From Skeletonema tropicum (taxonomy: Eukaryota > Bacillariophyta > Thalassiosirophyceae > Thalassiosirales > Thalassiosiraceae): a DNA stretch of 64,000 nucleotides. The stretch lies in assembly GCA_037178625.1 (NCBI GenBank), contig CM074134.1, forward strand, positions 310,001 through 374,000, in the 5' to 3' direction. Shown here piece after piece: positions 1 through 9,545 of this stretch (the first letter of the stretch is position 1; every line of letters starts with the position of its first letter). Below the pieces are notes generated by a model. It was not told the origin of the DNA, did not search any database, and was given only the letters and a program-made list of their open reading frames with translations. Made by a program: the position numbers and the translations under genes.

Positions 1-52
1 CTCCTCCTGCTCTCCTCCTCCTATTCATCATCATCACCCACTTGCAATCTCT

Positions 53-2657
53 ATGATGTATCTGAAAAGTATTGCTCTCTTCGTCGCCATCTTCGGGCAC
101 GGTGCCGCACTGCCAGACTCCTGTGAGGAAAACGACGGCATCAGCTGTAGCGGCTGCACCCCTTTGAACTCCGAGTTTGAACCTCCCCGTGTAGGACAAG
201 TGTGGTACTCTTACTGCTGCACCGAGTCTGAGACCACCACGGCCGATCCACCCGTCACTACGACCAAGAAGTACTGTTACTCGTACTCTTTGGTAGGATG
301 GCCGAACAACCAATACAGTGGCACCAAGCCGTCTTGCACGAGTACACTTGGTGCTCTCGCTTGGTCTCTTCATGGTCAATGTTCTACTTCTACTACTGCT
401 GTAAGTTCCAGTTCGATGAGCCTTTTGCTACTCACCCGATTATTCTTTCCTGATTATTCTTAACGTCATGTGTCTCTAAAACAATAATTTTGTACATCCT
501 CTCTCGCTCACTCTCTTTGAACTTGAATCTACACAGGGTGATACTCCCTATCCTACACCCACAGGAACCGATGGCTGCCCAGGACAGTGGGATTCGAGCA
601 CCAACTACGAGATTGATGACATGGTGGAAGATAACCAAGTTGTCTACAAGTGCACTGGGGCTGCAGCGTATTGTAACACATACGGACCTGATTTGCGAGG
701 TGTGGGTGCCGCCTATTGGACCCCAATCAAATCTTGCATGGGTACCGCAGCTCCAACCGGGTCACCTAACTTCTCCGCATCCGCAATCCAAGCGGGCTGC
801 CCCGAGGAATTTGATTCCAGCACCACCTACGAGGCAAATGACAGTGTCGCTATCACCCGTGATGACGGCACTTCGGTTTTGTACAGGTGCAAGGCTTTTC
901 CGGAGAGCCAGTGGTGTAACGATGACCCGTACTCTCCCTTGAACACTGAGAAACTCTGCAACAACAACAAAGGCGAGTGCTGGCCGCGAGCTTGGATCAA
1001 AGTAGGAGCATGCACTGGAACTTTTACTCCTACTGCCACTCCCACATTTAATGGCGTCGTCGGAGGATGTCCCGAAGCATACGATGATAGCGCTGATTAC
1101 GAAGCAGGCGACAAGGTGTCAGTTACTCCTGCAGGTGGGACCTATGGCAAGATTTACCAGTGCAAGAGTTGGCCAAGTAGTGGGCATTGTGGCAAAGAAG
1201 CGTACTCCCCTGCAAATACTGAGAAAGGGTGCAACGGCGAAGTGTGCTGGCCGGATGCCTGGACCTACGTAGGTGGCTGCACTGGTACTTTAACTCCTAC
1301 TGCCACTCCCACGTTTGATGACGACGTCGGAGGATGTCCCGAAGCATATGATGATAATGCTGATTACGAAGCAGGCGATAAGGTGTCAGTTACTCCTGCA
1401 GGTGGGACCTACGGCAAGATTTACAAGTGCAAGAGTTGGCCAAATAGTGGAAATTGCATTAAAGAAGCGTACTCCCCTGCAAACACCGAGAAAGGGTGCA
1501 ACGGCGAAGTGTGCTGGCCGGATGCCTGGACCTACGTCGGTGGCTGCACCGGTACCATCACACCTACCCAAGCTCCCGTCTTTACAGGCAGCGTTGGAGG
1601 ATGTCCCGAAGAGTACAATGATAGTGCTGAATATGAAGAAGGCGACAAGGTGTCTATTACTCTTGCAGGTGGGACCTACGGCAAGATTTACAAGTGCAAG
1701 AGTTGGCCAAATAGTGGGTTTTGTAACAATGAAGTGTACTCCCCTGCAAACACGGAGAAAGGGTGCAACGGCGAATTGTGCTGGCCGAATGCCTGGACCT
1801 ACGTAGGTGGCTGCACAGGTACCATCTCACCTACCCAAGCTCCCGTGTTTACTTCTCTTGCTCAGTGGGAAAAGAGCGGGTGTCCTGATGAGTACGTCGC
1901 GAACAACCCCAACTATAAACCAGGTGACTATGTCTCAATGTCGAAAAACGGAGACAATACTTATGGTGTTGTCTGGATGTGCAAGAATGCAATGACTGCT
2001 CCTTGGTGTCAAAGTGAGGGTTATGCTCCTGGGACTCAATACGGCGGCCAAGCTTGGGAGAAGGTGGGGTACTGTGAAGGCACGATGTCTCCCACACAAT
2101 CACCCACAACCCTGGCTGACAATCCTAATGATAACAAGAAGGCTTGTCAGTTCAAGTACAAATTGGAAACCACAGATGATGGTGCTTACATTGTTTTGCA
2201 GGCTGATAAATGGCAGAAGGGTGGTTCAACAATTTCTACTGGAGGCACAGCATTGGAGTTGTACAAACCTGGACATCTTGTCAGGTATGGGAGGGATGCA
2301 CGTAAATGCAAGGCTTACCCCTACTCAGGTTACTGCAAAGATTGGTCTCCGTTCATTCAAGATTCTCCTGATTACAATCCCTCTCTTTCTTCCAAGGGAT
2401 GGGAAGATGTTGGTGATTGTGCTGCTTTGGGATCTCATACTGCGGATGATGCGTTCAATGTAGATGATGGTCTTGGCCCTGTGTTTGCTTCGAATGGCAA
2501 CATGCTTGTGGATGCATCTGGACGTTGCGTGAATAATGCTAGGGGGGAGCAAGCCCTGTGTTTTTTGGGGAGTCACGAGTGGTGCGCGCCAAGAATTTTC
2601 TCAAAATTTTTTGACCATGGCCAAAATTGGCCATCGCCTGATCGGAGTAAGAAATAG
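53..2657 (+). CDS. Secreted protein with repeated CBM5/12-like modules, truncated by a transposon
   Basis: Exon 1 is 53-400 and exon 2 starts at 537; the intron 401-536 begins GTAAGT, ends ACAG and is phase 0. The N-terminus is a signal peptide of about 20 residues ending near GHGAA. About seven cysteine-rich modules of 60-90 residues follow, each with the pattern GCP-x-Y/F ... Y-x-x-GD-x-V ... Y-x-C-K ... W-x-x-VG-x-C-x-GT, which resembles type 5/12 chitin-binding modules. Three central modules (from 1062, 1329 and 1596) are nearly identical 267-bp tandem repeats. TP-rich linkers separate them. A cell-wall or extracellular polysaccharide-binding role is inferred. The natural frame stops at 2539, where a transposon begins; the last 39 codons to the stop at 2657 are transposon sequence. 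The lost C-terminus is found at 5283-5652. Confidence 0.8.
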
Positions 2658-2704
2658 GACCCTTTGGCAGCTTATTCTCTGTTATTATTTGTTTTCATAC
2701 TTTG

Positions 2705-2755
2705 AAACTGTTGGGGCGCATAGACGGGGGTATGGTCTATGCGCCCCAACAGTTT
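2705..2755. repeat. Perfect 21-bp hairpin over the transposase start
   Basis: A 21-bp left arm (2705-2725) and a perfectly complementary right arm (2735-2755) are separated by a 9-nt loop. The likely start codon of the transposase (ATG at 2732) sits in the loop at the base of the right arm. It lies about 165 bp inside the left terminal repeat. Confidence 0.85.
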
Positions 2756-4911
2756 GGTGGGCTCAAGTGCTCACCCTGTGGAGCTTTTGTTGCCAAACCA
2801 GCCAATTTTGTCGACAAAACTCCGATCTACAAAAGACTCAACGCATCGGAGAGCTCTCCGATGCAGCAAAGAGCTGACGATGCAGCAAAAGCAATGATGG
2901 AAGAGAGTAATGATGATACCACGATGGCGGCCGGTGCCGAGGCAGTGCCAAAGCAAAAGAGGAGAAGGACGAAGAGCGGTATTAGCCGCAAGCCAAAGGG
3001 TGGCAAGCAGAAGAAATCCAACGCACCGCATGCCCCGAACGTCCCTCGGAACCCATCACAGCCAACACAGGCGCCGACGTCAGATAATAATACGGCAGAT
3101 CCAAGAATATTCAATCTGAAGAGGGCAACGCAAAGGCGAGATAAGCAAATAGAAGTATTGTCTGCTGATAACCAACAACTGAAAAGGAAAGTCGAGACTA
3201 CCGCAAGAGAAATTCAATCGGTTGAACGTGAGACTGCAATGAAAGTGAACGCCATTGAGAAGGGGGCAGAGAAAGTGCACGAGAGGGCTGAAAAGAAGAT
3301 GAAGCGTGCAGCAGAGGTGACGACTACAGCTAATGTCAAAATGGCCGCCGCAGCAAAAGCAGCTACTGACGCAAAAGAGATGAAGAAGGAGGCTTCAAAA
3401 GAGAAGACTATCGCAACAAAGGAGAGGAAGCAAATCAATAACAATAAATTAGCAGTTGCAAACAAGTCAAACAAACAGTTAGCAGCAAAAGATGAGTTGA
3501 TAGCGGCAAAAGATGAGATGATACGTGAACTGAAGGAGAAATTGAGGGCATCACAGAAGGCTGTCAAGGAAGCAGAGGCGAGGGAAGCAAAGGAAATAGC
3601 AGCGCGGAAAGAAGTGGAGAATTCACTTCAGGATATGGAAGCAAAGTTGGCGAGGATGGAGGCAATGTTGCAGGAACAACTTGCAGCAGGACGAATAGTT
3701 ATCAAGAAAGAATCTATGAAGGGAACAGGATTTAAGAGATGGTCGGAAAAGATTGTCCAACTCATCATGGAGTATTTGGTATGTGTTGTTCAAAATGTTT
3801 ATTATTATTATGTACTTGATTCAACTAATCAAAACACTGCTGCATTATTATTATTACACAATAGGTTGCCGGAGGCTCTCCAACAGCGTTTAGCAAGATA
3901 CTGCTGGCATTCCTTAAAATAATGCAACCTGAATCTACCGTTGAAGAACTGCCAAGCATTTGGTTCATCCGTCGAATGAGAACAGTTCTCGCCATTGTTT
4001 GCCAGCTAATGTCGGCGTACCGTGCTGCCAAGGCGGAGCGGTGGGGTCAGCTCAATTGTGATGAAACAAAGCGCCATCAAACAGAATACCTCAATCTGAT
4101 TTTGAGTTGTGTAGAAGAGTCATGTGAGGGGATGCCAGCTGAGTACAAACCAATTTTAATGTCTGCGTGCATTCTTCCCGAAGACGGAACATCAGTGGCA
4201 CAGCGTGATGCCATTGTATCTTTCCTTGATGAGATGAATACTTGGTTGGACGAATGGGCAACCCTTACAGAGGAGAAGTTTCCGGGGTTTACGCATGACA
4301 TCATCAGAAATGGTCTTACACTCTCCAAGCTTGTTCAGGGCGGTCTTGTTACACAGGACACTTGCAATGGCGCAAGCAAGGGGTCCGACCTCATTGTAAA
4401 TGAGATCAAACTTTCGGCCGCAGCTGCTGGTATTTCGGAAGATCAATGGCTCGTCATCAAGACACACTGCCATCACCATCTTCGTAACATTTGGTGGAAG
4501 TGGATGGAGGACAGTCTCTCGAAGTACCTCCGCGACGCTTTGGAAGGATCACTAGAAGAAATTGATCCAAGGATGAGAATTAGCACCAAGATTTCTGATA
4601 TTATTCGAGCAGTTGATAAAGCATTTAGTCTCCCAGCAAACTACCCAAAAGGAAATGGTAAAGAATTCCTGCATTGGCTGGAGAAGTACCATCCAGGAGC
4701 ATTACTTGTTCCGACGCTACGGAGTGCGGGGTCTCGTCATGATCTGAATGTGGAAGGAGCAGGGGCGATCTACTACAACCGCAATCTATACATCCAGTTC
4801 CTTGACGAACAGCTTGCGACTCCAAATGCAAGTAACATTCTTCAAGAGAATCTCTTCATCATTCTCTCAAGTGAAGAAATGATAGCATTATGTCGCCTGT
4901 GCTATTCGTAG
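2732..4911 (+). CDS. Putative transposase with coiled-coil N-terminus (spliced)
   Basis: Exon 1 is 2732-3778 and exon 2 is 3865-4911; the 86-nt intron begins GTATGT, ends ATAG and is phase 0. The product is about 697 residues. The first third is basic (KQKRRRTK), and a long Lys/Glu/Ala-rich coiled coil follows at about residues 130-340. The C-terminal part contains NCDETKRHQTE, DTCNGASKGSD and HCHHHLRNIWW, which resemble spaced acidic and Cys/His motifs of RNase H-like transposases; I cannot assign the full catalytic triad with certainty. Its position inside an element with perfect TIRs and a target duplication is the main support. The frame is intact, so the element could be autonomous. The start at 2732 is the first ATG of the frame; an in-frame TTG lies at 2702. 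Confidence 0.7.
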
Positions 4912-5275
4912 TAGAAAGAAGTGTGTAACTCAAGTTCTACTAAGTGATAATTAATCCAGTAGTTCGATACACGTAGCTTGCAGAGCCTAAATGAGATTAA
5001 AAGAGGAGGTGGAGATGGAGTGCGCAACCTTGAGTACCAATTCCTACATAGAATAAATTGCGGGAGCGAAATTTGGCGCCATCCATCACTTTCAATTCAT
5101 GACTCAATGGCCAAAAATGTGCTCCTATGTAGTGCCAAAATGGGTATGAAGAAATGGAACAAATAGCACGAAACTTTGGATATATCTACATTGGATATAT
5201 ATGAATTCATGTATGCAATAGTATTTGGTATAAAACCTATTTGAAAATTCATCATTCTGGGCTTGCTCCCCCCTA

Positions 5276-5652
5276 ATAATGCAATCAATCCTGAAGACTA
5301 TTTCAAGCCTTCTGGTGTTAAGGGATGCTCAAAATTTGAGCCTTCTTCTGGGCCTTCTCCTGATCCCTTTGTTGGTACCTGGTCACAAGAAAGAGAATTC
5401 CCTGTTAAAATGTGGATTCAGAGCTCCTTTTCAAATGCTGAAGTTGGCACGAGCATTGGGGTAGGAGACTTCTTCGGGGGCTGCAAACAGGTAATAAAGA
5501 TGTCAGACAACGAGATAGTTGCTGGTACCTTTCAGTTCGGTATAGTATACAACACTGAAACTGATTCGATTTATTTGGAATCTTGGGAGGGCCCTTGTGC
5601 TGATCCATTATTACGCGATGATACAATGGGGAACCCATGTGAGCCTAATTAG
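5276..5652 (+). pseudogene. Severed C-terminal exon part of the CBM5/12-like gene
   Basis: This is the 3' end of the gene beginning at 53, displaced 2.7 kb by the transposon. It continues in frame as NNAINPEDYFKPSGVKGCS and ends with a domain starting DPFVGTW and ending NPCEPN. The same domain occurs again at 6985-7275 and, decayed, at 7410-7564. No start codon or promoter belongs to it alone, so it is probably not expressed unless the element is excised or the other allele is uninterrupted. Confidence 0.8.
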
Positions 5653-5889
5653 GGGGTGTTTTCATAGAAAGGGATAGATAAGGGTTAAAATGTGGTACTA
5701 ATTCCAACGTTTTTTTGATTGCCGGAGACTTTCGAAGCGGTTCTTAAATATTTTTGTGGAGGTGTACAGACAGACCGAAACTCCATTTCATTCGACAAAG
5801 TTGTCGATGGCATGCTCATCGGGATTAATGCTGCCAGCCTTGCATATCAAAAGTATTAAATTATACTAGCGTTTCAAACGAAAGCCAGA

Positions 5890-5930
5890 TTGTAGTGACA
5901 TCCCAAATACACTGTGGGATGTCACTACAA
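5890..5930. repeat. 16-bp inverted repeat at duplication boundary
   Basis: TTGTAGTGACATCCCA (5890-5905) is followed after 9 nt by its exact reverse complement (5915-5930). It lies about 20 bp before the point where the second copy of the host-gene 3' region begins (near 5950), so it may mark the breakpoint of the duplication or be the remnant of a small foldback element. Confidence 0.8.
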
Positions 5931-7289
5931 AGGCCGATTTTGGAAAATCTTGTGGATGCATCTGGACGTTGTGTGAATAATGCAATCAATCCTGAAGACT
6001 ATTTCAAGCCTTCTGGTGTCAAGGGATGCTCAAAATTTGAGCCTTCTCTGGCGAGTGTTGCAAGTTTTGAAGTTACCTTGACAATTGAGGAGGGTAATGA
6101 TAATGATGCATCTTTATCTTTGATGAGCCGAGCTCTGGCAATTGGGGAACTGAGCCAGAGCCAATTAAGAGCTGCTGCTGCAATTTTTAAAGTTGCACTG
6201 ACGGATCATTTTTCACCACAAGTTCACCAAGATCTAGGTGACAGCGTTCACCTTGAAGTGAATATCCTCAGAATTGGGGATACTTTGCTCACACCTTCTG
6301 GTCGACAGCTTCGAAATGAAATTGCTGTTGTTTCTAAGTTCATCATTTCTGCACTGTGCTCGGAGGAAAATTGTGAAGCTGTTGAAGCTGCTGTTACAGG
6401 AACCGCCACTGAAATCTCTTCAGATTTTTCTGACCAGTCTCAGTTGGGATTGATCACTAATTCTATTCAGACCACTTTAGTAGAAAATCCAGTTGAAGGG
6501 CTGAATGACATTGTCATTGCAAATGCAAGTCCTGGTCCAATAGAGACCTTGACAACATTGAGGTCAAGTGAGCCTTCCTTGAAGCCATCCTCATTGCAGC
6601 AGCCGTCCATCAAGCCATCCTTGAAACCATCCCAGCTGCCATCCTTGAAACCATCCTCAAAACCATCCTTGAAACCATCCCAGCTGCCATCCTTGAAACC
6701 ATCCCAGCTGCCATCCTTGAAACCATCCTCAAAACCATCCTTGAAACCATCCCAGCTGCCATCCTTGAAACCATCCCAGCTGCCATCCTTGAAACCATCC
6801 CAGCTGCCATCCTTGAAACCATCCTCAAAACCATCCCAGCTGCCATCCTTGAAACCATCCTTGAAACCATCCCCAAAACCATCCTTGAAACCGTCCTCAA
6901 AACCATCCCCAAAACCATCCTTGAAACCATCCCCAAAACCATCCTTGAAACCATCCCCAAAACCATCGACTCCTGTTCCCTCTGATCCCTTTGTTGGTAC
7001 CTGGTCAGAAGTTGGGTATCCTCAATTTGGGTTTCCTCTCAAAATGTGGATTCACACTTCCATTTCAAATGCTGAAATTTATACGAGCATTGGGGTAATG
7101 GAATGGGATGGATGCAACCAAATGATAAAGATGTCAGACAACTCGATATTTATACCATCAAAAGGATGTACCCTAACACGCATAGAATACAAAGCTGATG
7201 ATTCTTCCATTGATATTGAAGATGGGTGTTTTGTATTTCGACGCGATGATACTATTGGACTCCCGTGTGAGCCTTTTTCTCCTGTGTGA
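5919..7289 (+). CDS. Tandem copy of the secreted-protein C-terminus with PSLKPS repeats
   Basis: The frame is open from 5919 to the stop at 7289. It begins with the segment LVDASGRCVNNAINPEDYF shared with the interrupted gene, then has about 170 residues of an unrecognised domain, a long Pro/Ser/Lys repeat (about 6560-6970, units such as PSLKPSQLPSLKPS and PSPKPS) and the DPFVGTW...PCEP domain seen at the end of the interrupted gene. Proline/serine repeats of this type are common in diatom cell-surface proteins. No signal peptide or convincing start is present (the first ATG is at 5919, inside the right arm of a hairpin), so this may be a truncated tandem duplicate or part of a gene whose 5' end has been lost. 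Confidence 0.5.
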   Translation: MSLQRPILENLVDASGRCVNNAINPEDYFKPSGVKGCSKFEPSLASVASFEVTLTIEEGNDNDASLSLMSRALAIGELSQSQLRAAAAIFKVALTDHFSPQVHQDLGDSVHLEVNILRIGDTLLTPSGRQLRNEIAVVSKFIISALCSEENCEAVEAAVTGTATEISSDFSDQSQLGLITNSIQTTLVENPVEGLNDIVIANASPGPIETLTTLRSSEPSLKPSSLQQPSIKPSLKPSQLPSLKPSSKPSLKPSQLPSLKPSQLPSLKPSSKPSLKPSQLPSLKPSQLPSLKPSQLPSLKPSSKPSQLPSLKPSLKPSPKPSLKPSSKPSPKPSLKPSPKPSLKPSPKPSTPVPSDPFVGTWSEVGYPQFGFPLKMWIHTSISNAEIYTSIGVMEWDGCNQMIKMSDNSIFIPSKGCTLTRIEYKADDSSIDIEDGCFVFRRDDTIGLPCEPFSPV

Positions 7290-7409
7290 GCCTTTTTCGG
7301 GTTGAACTACTTCTGTTTCTGTGACAAGTGTTTGGGGCATCTCGATTGGTAAGCATTCTAAGTAGTAAAAAGCTAAGATAACGTTATTAGTACACGCACT
7401 TCAAGAATT

Positions 7410-7564
7410 CAGACAACTCGATATTGGTGTATGGTATTGTGGTGATCCCTATAGTAAACAACACTGAAACTGATTCGATTGAATTGGATTTTGGGGATAA
7501 TCGTCCTCCATATCCATATCTACGCAATGATACTATTGGAGAACCGTGTGAGCCTCAGTCCTAA
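7410..7564 (+). pseudogene. Third, decayed copy of the C-terminal domain
   Basis: In one frame this reads SDNSILVYGIVVIPIVNN, TETDSI, then RNDTIGEPCEPQS and a stop, matching the end of the two upstream copies (MSDN...NTETDSI...DDT-G-PCEP). It has no start and only the last about 50 codons. It documents at least two rounds of local duplication. Confidence 0.7.
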
Positions 7565-7614
7565 AATGAATATTGATCTGTCAAATGCCATACAAACTAT
7601 GCGAGTACCCGATA

Positions 7615-9541
7615 GGCTAAGTCTATGGTCAGCCTAGCCACTTTTGCCCCTTTTGTTAGTTCTCGGTCACCACATACATTACACATACTTTTTATTCGCT
7701 TAAATTGCTGCTCTCAGTGAGTTGAGTCTGAATCCAGAACGGGCTAAGTGCAAAAGTGTAAAATGAAAAAGTTATACGCATTATATTATAACTCACGCCT
7801 ACTAAGTGCAAAGTCACGATCCGACTCAGTCATCTCCCATACAATACCGTATTCCCTGTTGTGCCAACTCTCGTAACTGCTTTGATTGTTTTGCCTTGGT
7901 CGAGCATACTCTCCCAAACTGGAAGATGCAGCTGCCGTCGTTCGTCGCTGTCTGTCAGATCCTGGTCGACTTCTTGCCACAGGATTGGAATCTCCAAGCA
8001 TCTGCTGCATCTTGAGTCCAGTATGGAGCAAAAGTTGATTATTTTGGACTGACGGTGACAATGTTCCATTTACGCGATATTTGCGTTCATCAGACTTAGC
8101 ATCACCCGACCAAGCCAGATTGGTTGGTCAGGGTCTTCATTGCCATTAACGTCTTTGCCGTGAAATACAATCCATTCCCCGACAGTCAACTGCGCACAAA
8201 GATCGTTCAGTTCTGAACGTTCATGACGGATTTGTTCAGCAACTTCAGCAACGTTTCGGCCGGCTGTCTTCGTGCAAGCGTGTTTTGTGAATTCATATGC
8301 AGTATTATTTGCACCATGTCGACGGGAGAGAGATTTGCATCCTGCTATTTGATAGGGTGTCGAACTCCAGCCCGATGAAGGTTTGCTCAGAGCTTTCATG
8401 CATCGTGGACATCAGCATGGCTTCTGACGCTTATTAACTATACCTTCATTAGCAACAGCAATCTGATAGTGTTTCGTTATTCCTTCCAGGGTGATAAACT
8501 TTTCGTTGAGTGGCCTTTCAATTGGCTTGTAGTCAAAAGTATCCAGAAAGAACTTGTACTTGTGTATGGGGTTCTTGCCAGCCAACTGCACATTTCTGTG
8601 CTCCCCTTTCTCGAAGTGATGCACAAGCGCATCATACACATCTTTCACGTTTTTGACATAATGAGAGTCTGTATAATCCAGCGGACCACTGAGTAGATTT
8701 TTCAAGGGCAGAGAGAACTGATATTTTGGCACGATGCTTCTCGTACCGATCTTTGAATTCACCACCCTCCTCCCAATCCATTTCATCAATTGCATCTGCT
8801 CGAGTTTGATGACCTTTCCGTGACTCTGCCGACTTAGCTTCTGCGGCGAGTTTCAATTCACTAATTTTATGCTCGGCGAAAACCCAAAGATATTTCCAAA
8901 AGACATCCGTTTCCATGTACAATGGCCCAGCACCAAGACGGACATCAAGATGAACGTCCAACTCCTCCAATTGAGAATCAATTGCACCCCGAGTCTTTTT
9001 CATCATATCTTCTGAATGATTCTGCATATCTTTTGTAGTATGAGTTTTGATTTCCTTTGGACGTCCATTTGGCATCGTGATAAACGTAGAATATGAGACT
9101 TTGTACCAGCCCGCAACATCGCCTCCTGCATTTTTTCTCTTTTTGAGTGTCGGCTTTTGGAACTCAACACGCGACACCCTAATTTCCCTTATCGCAGCGG
9201 CCGTCGGAGAACAACTGCCAGAAGTAGGAACGTCTTTTATGGTGTTCATCATCCTATTTATTTATGTTGTTATGACTTGTCTCAAGTAGCTTGCCATGGT
9301 GGTGAGGGTCGGTTGGTCGTGTATGGTGAGGTGGAAGATGAGAACCCTCCCGCGCCAAATTCGTATGAGTTCCTACGTACGTGGAAAACTATTTTTCCAA
9401 CATCAAAACTAAGCTTAGCCCGCTAGCTACGGATTTGAGCCCAGCTTGTTCCCAGCTTCTCAGATCTGTGCCCCACTTGTTCACAGCACCAATATTCGCC
9501 GAGAACGAACATCCTGGCTAGGCTGACCATAGACTTAGCCG
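7615..9541. mobile_element. Decayed DNA transposon with 25-bp TIRs
   Basis: A perfect 25-bp inverted repeat beginning GGCTAAGTCTATGG bounds a 1,927-bp segment (7615-7639 and 9517-9541). The flanks carry a 4-bp direct repeat GATA (7611-7614 and 9542-9545), the probable target-site duplication. A broken coding region lies inside on the minus strand. Four-base duplications are known for families such as Sola, Ginger and Academ, but I cannot assign this one. Each terminal repeat itself contains a short internal palindrome (GGCTA ... TAGCC). Confidence 0.8.
7830..9252 (-). pseudogene. Broken coding region of the 7615-9541 transposon
   Basis: Three minus-strand segments form one degraded gene. The first (9252 to about 8730) is charged (EFKDRYEKHR). 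Removing one base near 8730 joins it to PKYQFSLPLKNLLSGPLDYT and onward. The second frame then meets TGA at 8412 inside PC-stop-CPRCMKALSK, where a TGG would give a C-x-CPxC zinc-type motif. The last segment has LTVGEWIVFHGKD and PIWLGRVM, resembling a small reader-like beta domain, and ends near 8070, with a further frame to 7830. I do not recognise the family. A frameshift and an in-frame stop indicate a dead copy. Confidence 0.6.
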
Positions 9542-9545
9542 ATAT

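Larger units (their letters stand above)
2540..5275. mobile_element. Class II DNA transposon with 17-bp TIRs
   Basis: The element is 2,736 bp. Its ends are perfect 17-bp terminal inverted repeats, TAGGGGGGAGCAAGCCC at 2540-2556 and its reverse complement at 5259-5275. It is flanked by a 7-bp direct repeat ATAATGC (2533-2539 and 5276-5282), read as the target-site duplication. It carries one spliced transposase-like gene on the plus strand. The insertion lies within a codon of the host gene; joining the flanks with a single copy of the duplication restores the host frame exactly, matching the intact copy of the same sequence near 5977. The superfamily is not certain: TAGGG ends with a 7-8 bp duplication suggest a hAT-, P- or KDZ-like group. 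Confidence 0.9.

Noticed and set aside
5890..5930. Transcription terminator hairpin
   Set aside because: Intrinsic terminators do not apply to nuclear protein-coding genes, and no T-tract follows; it is listed as a repeat instead.
6610..6966. Minus-strand frame of Met/Val/Arg repeats
   Set aside because: It is the antisense shadow of the PSLKPS repeat and has no independent support.
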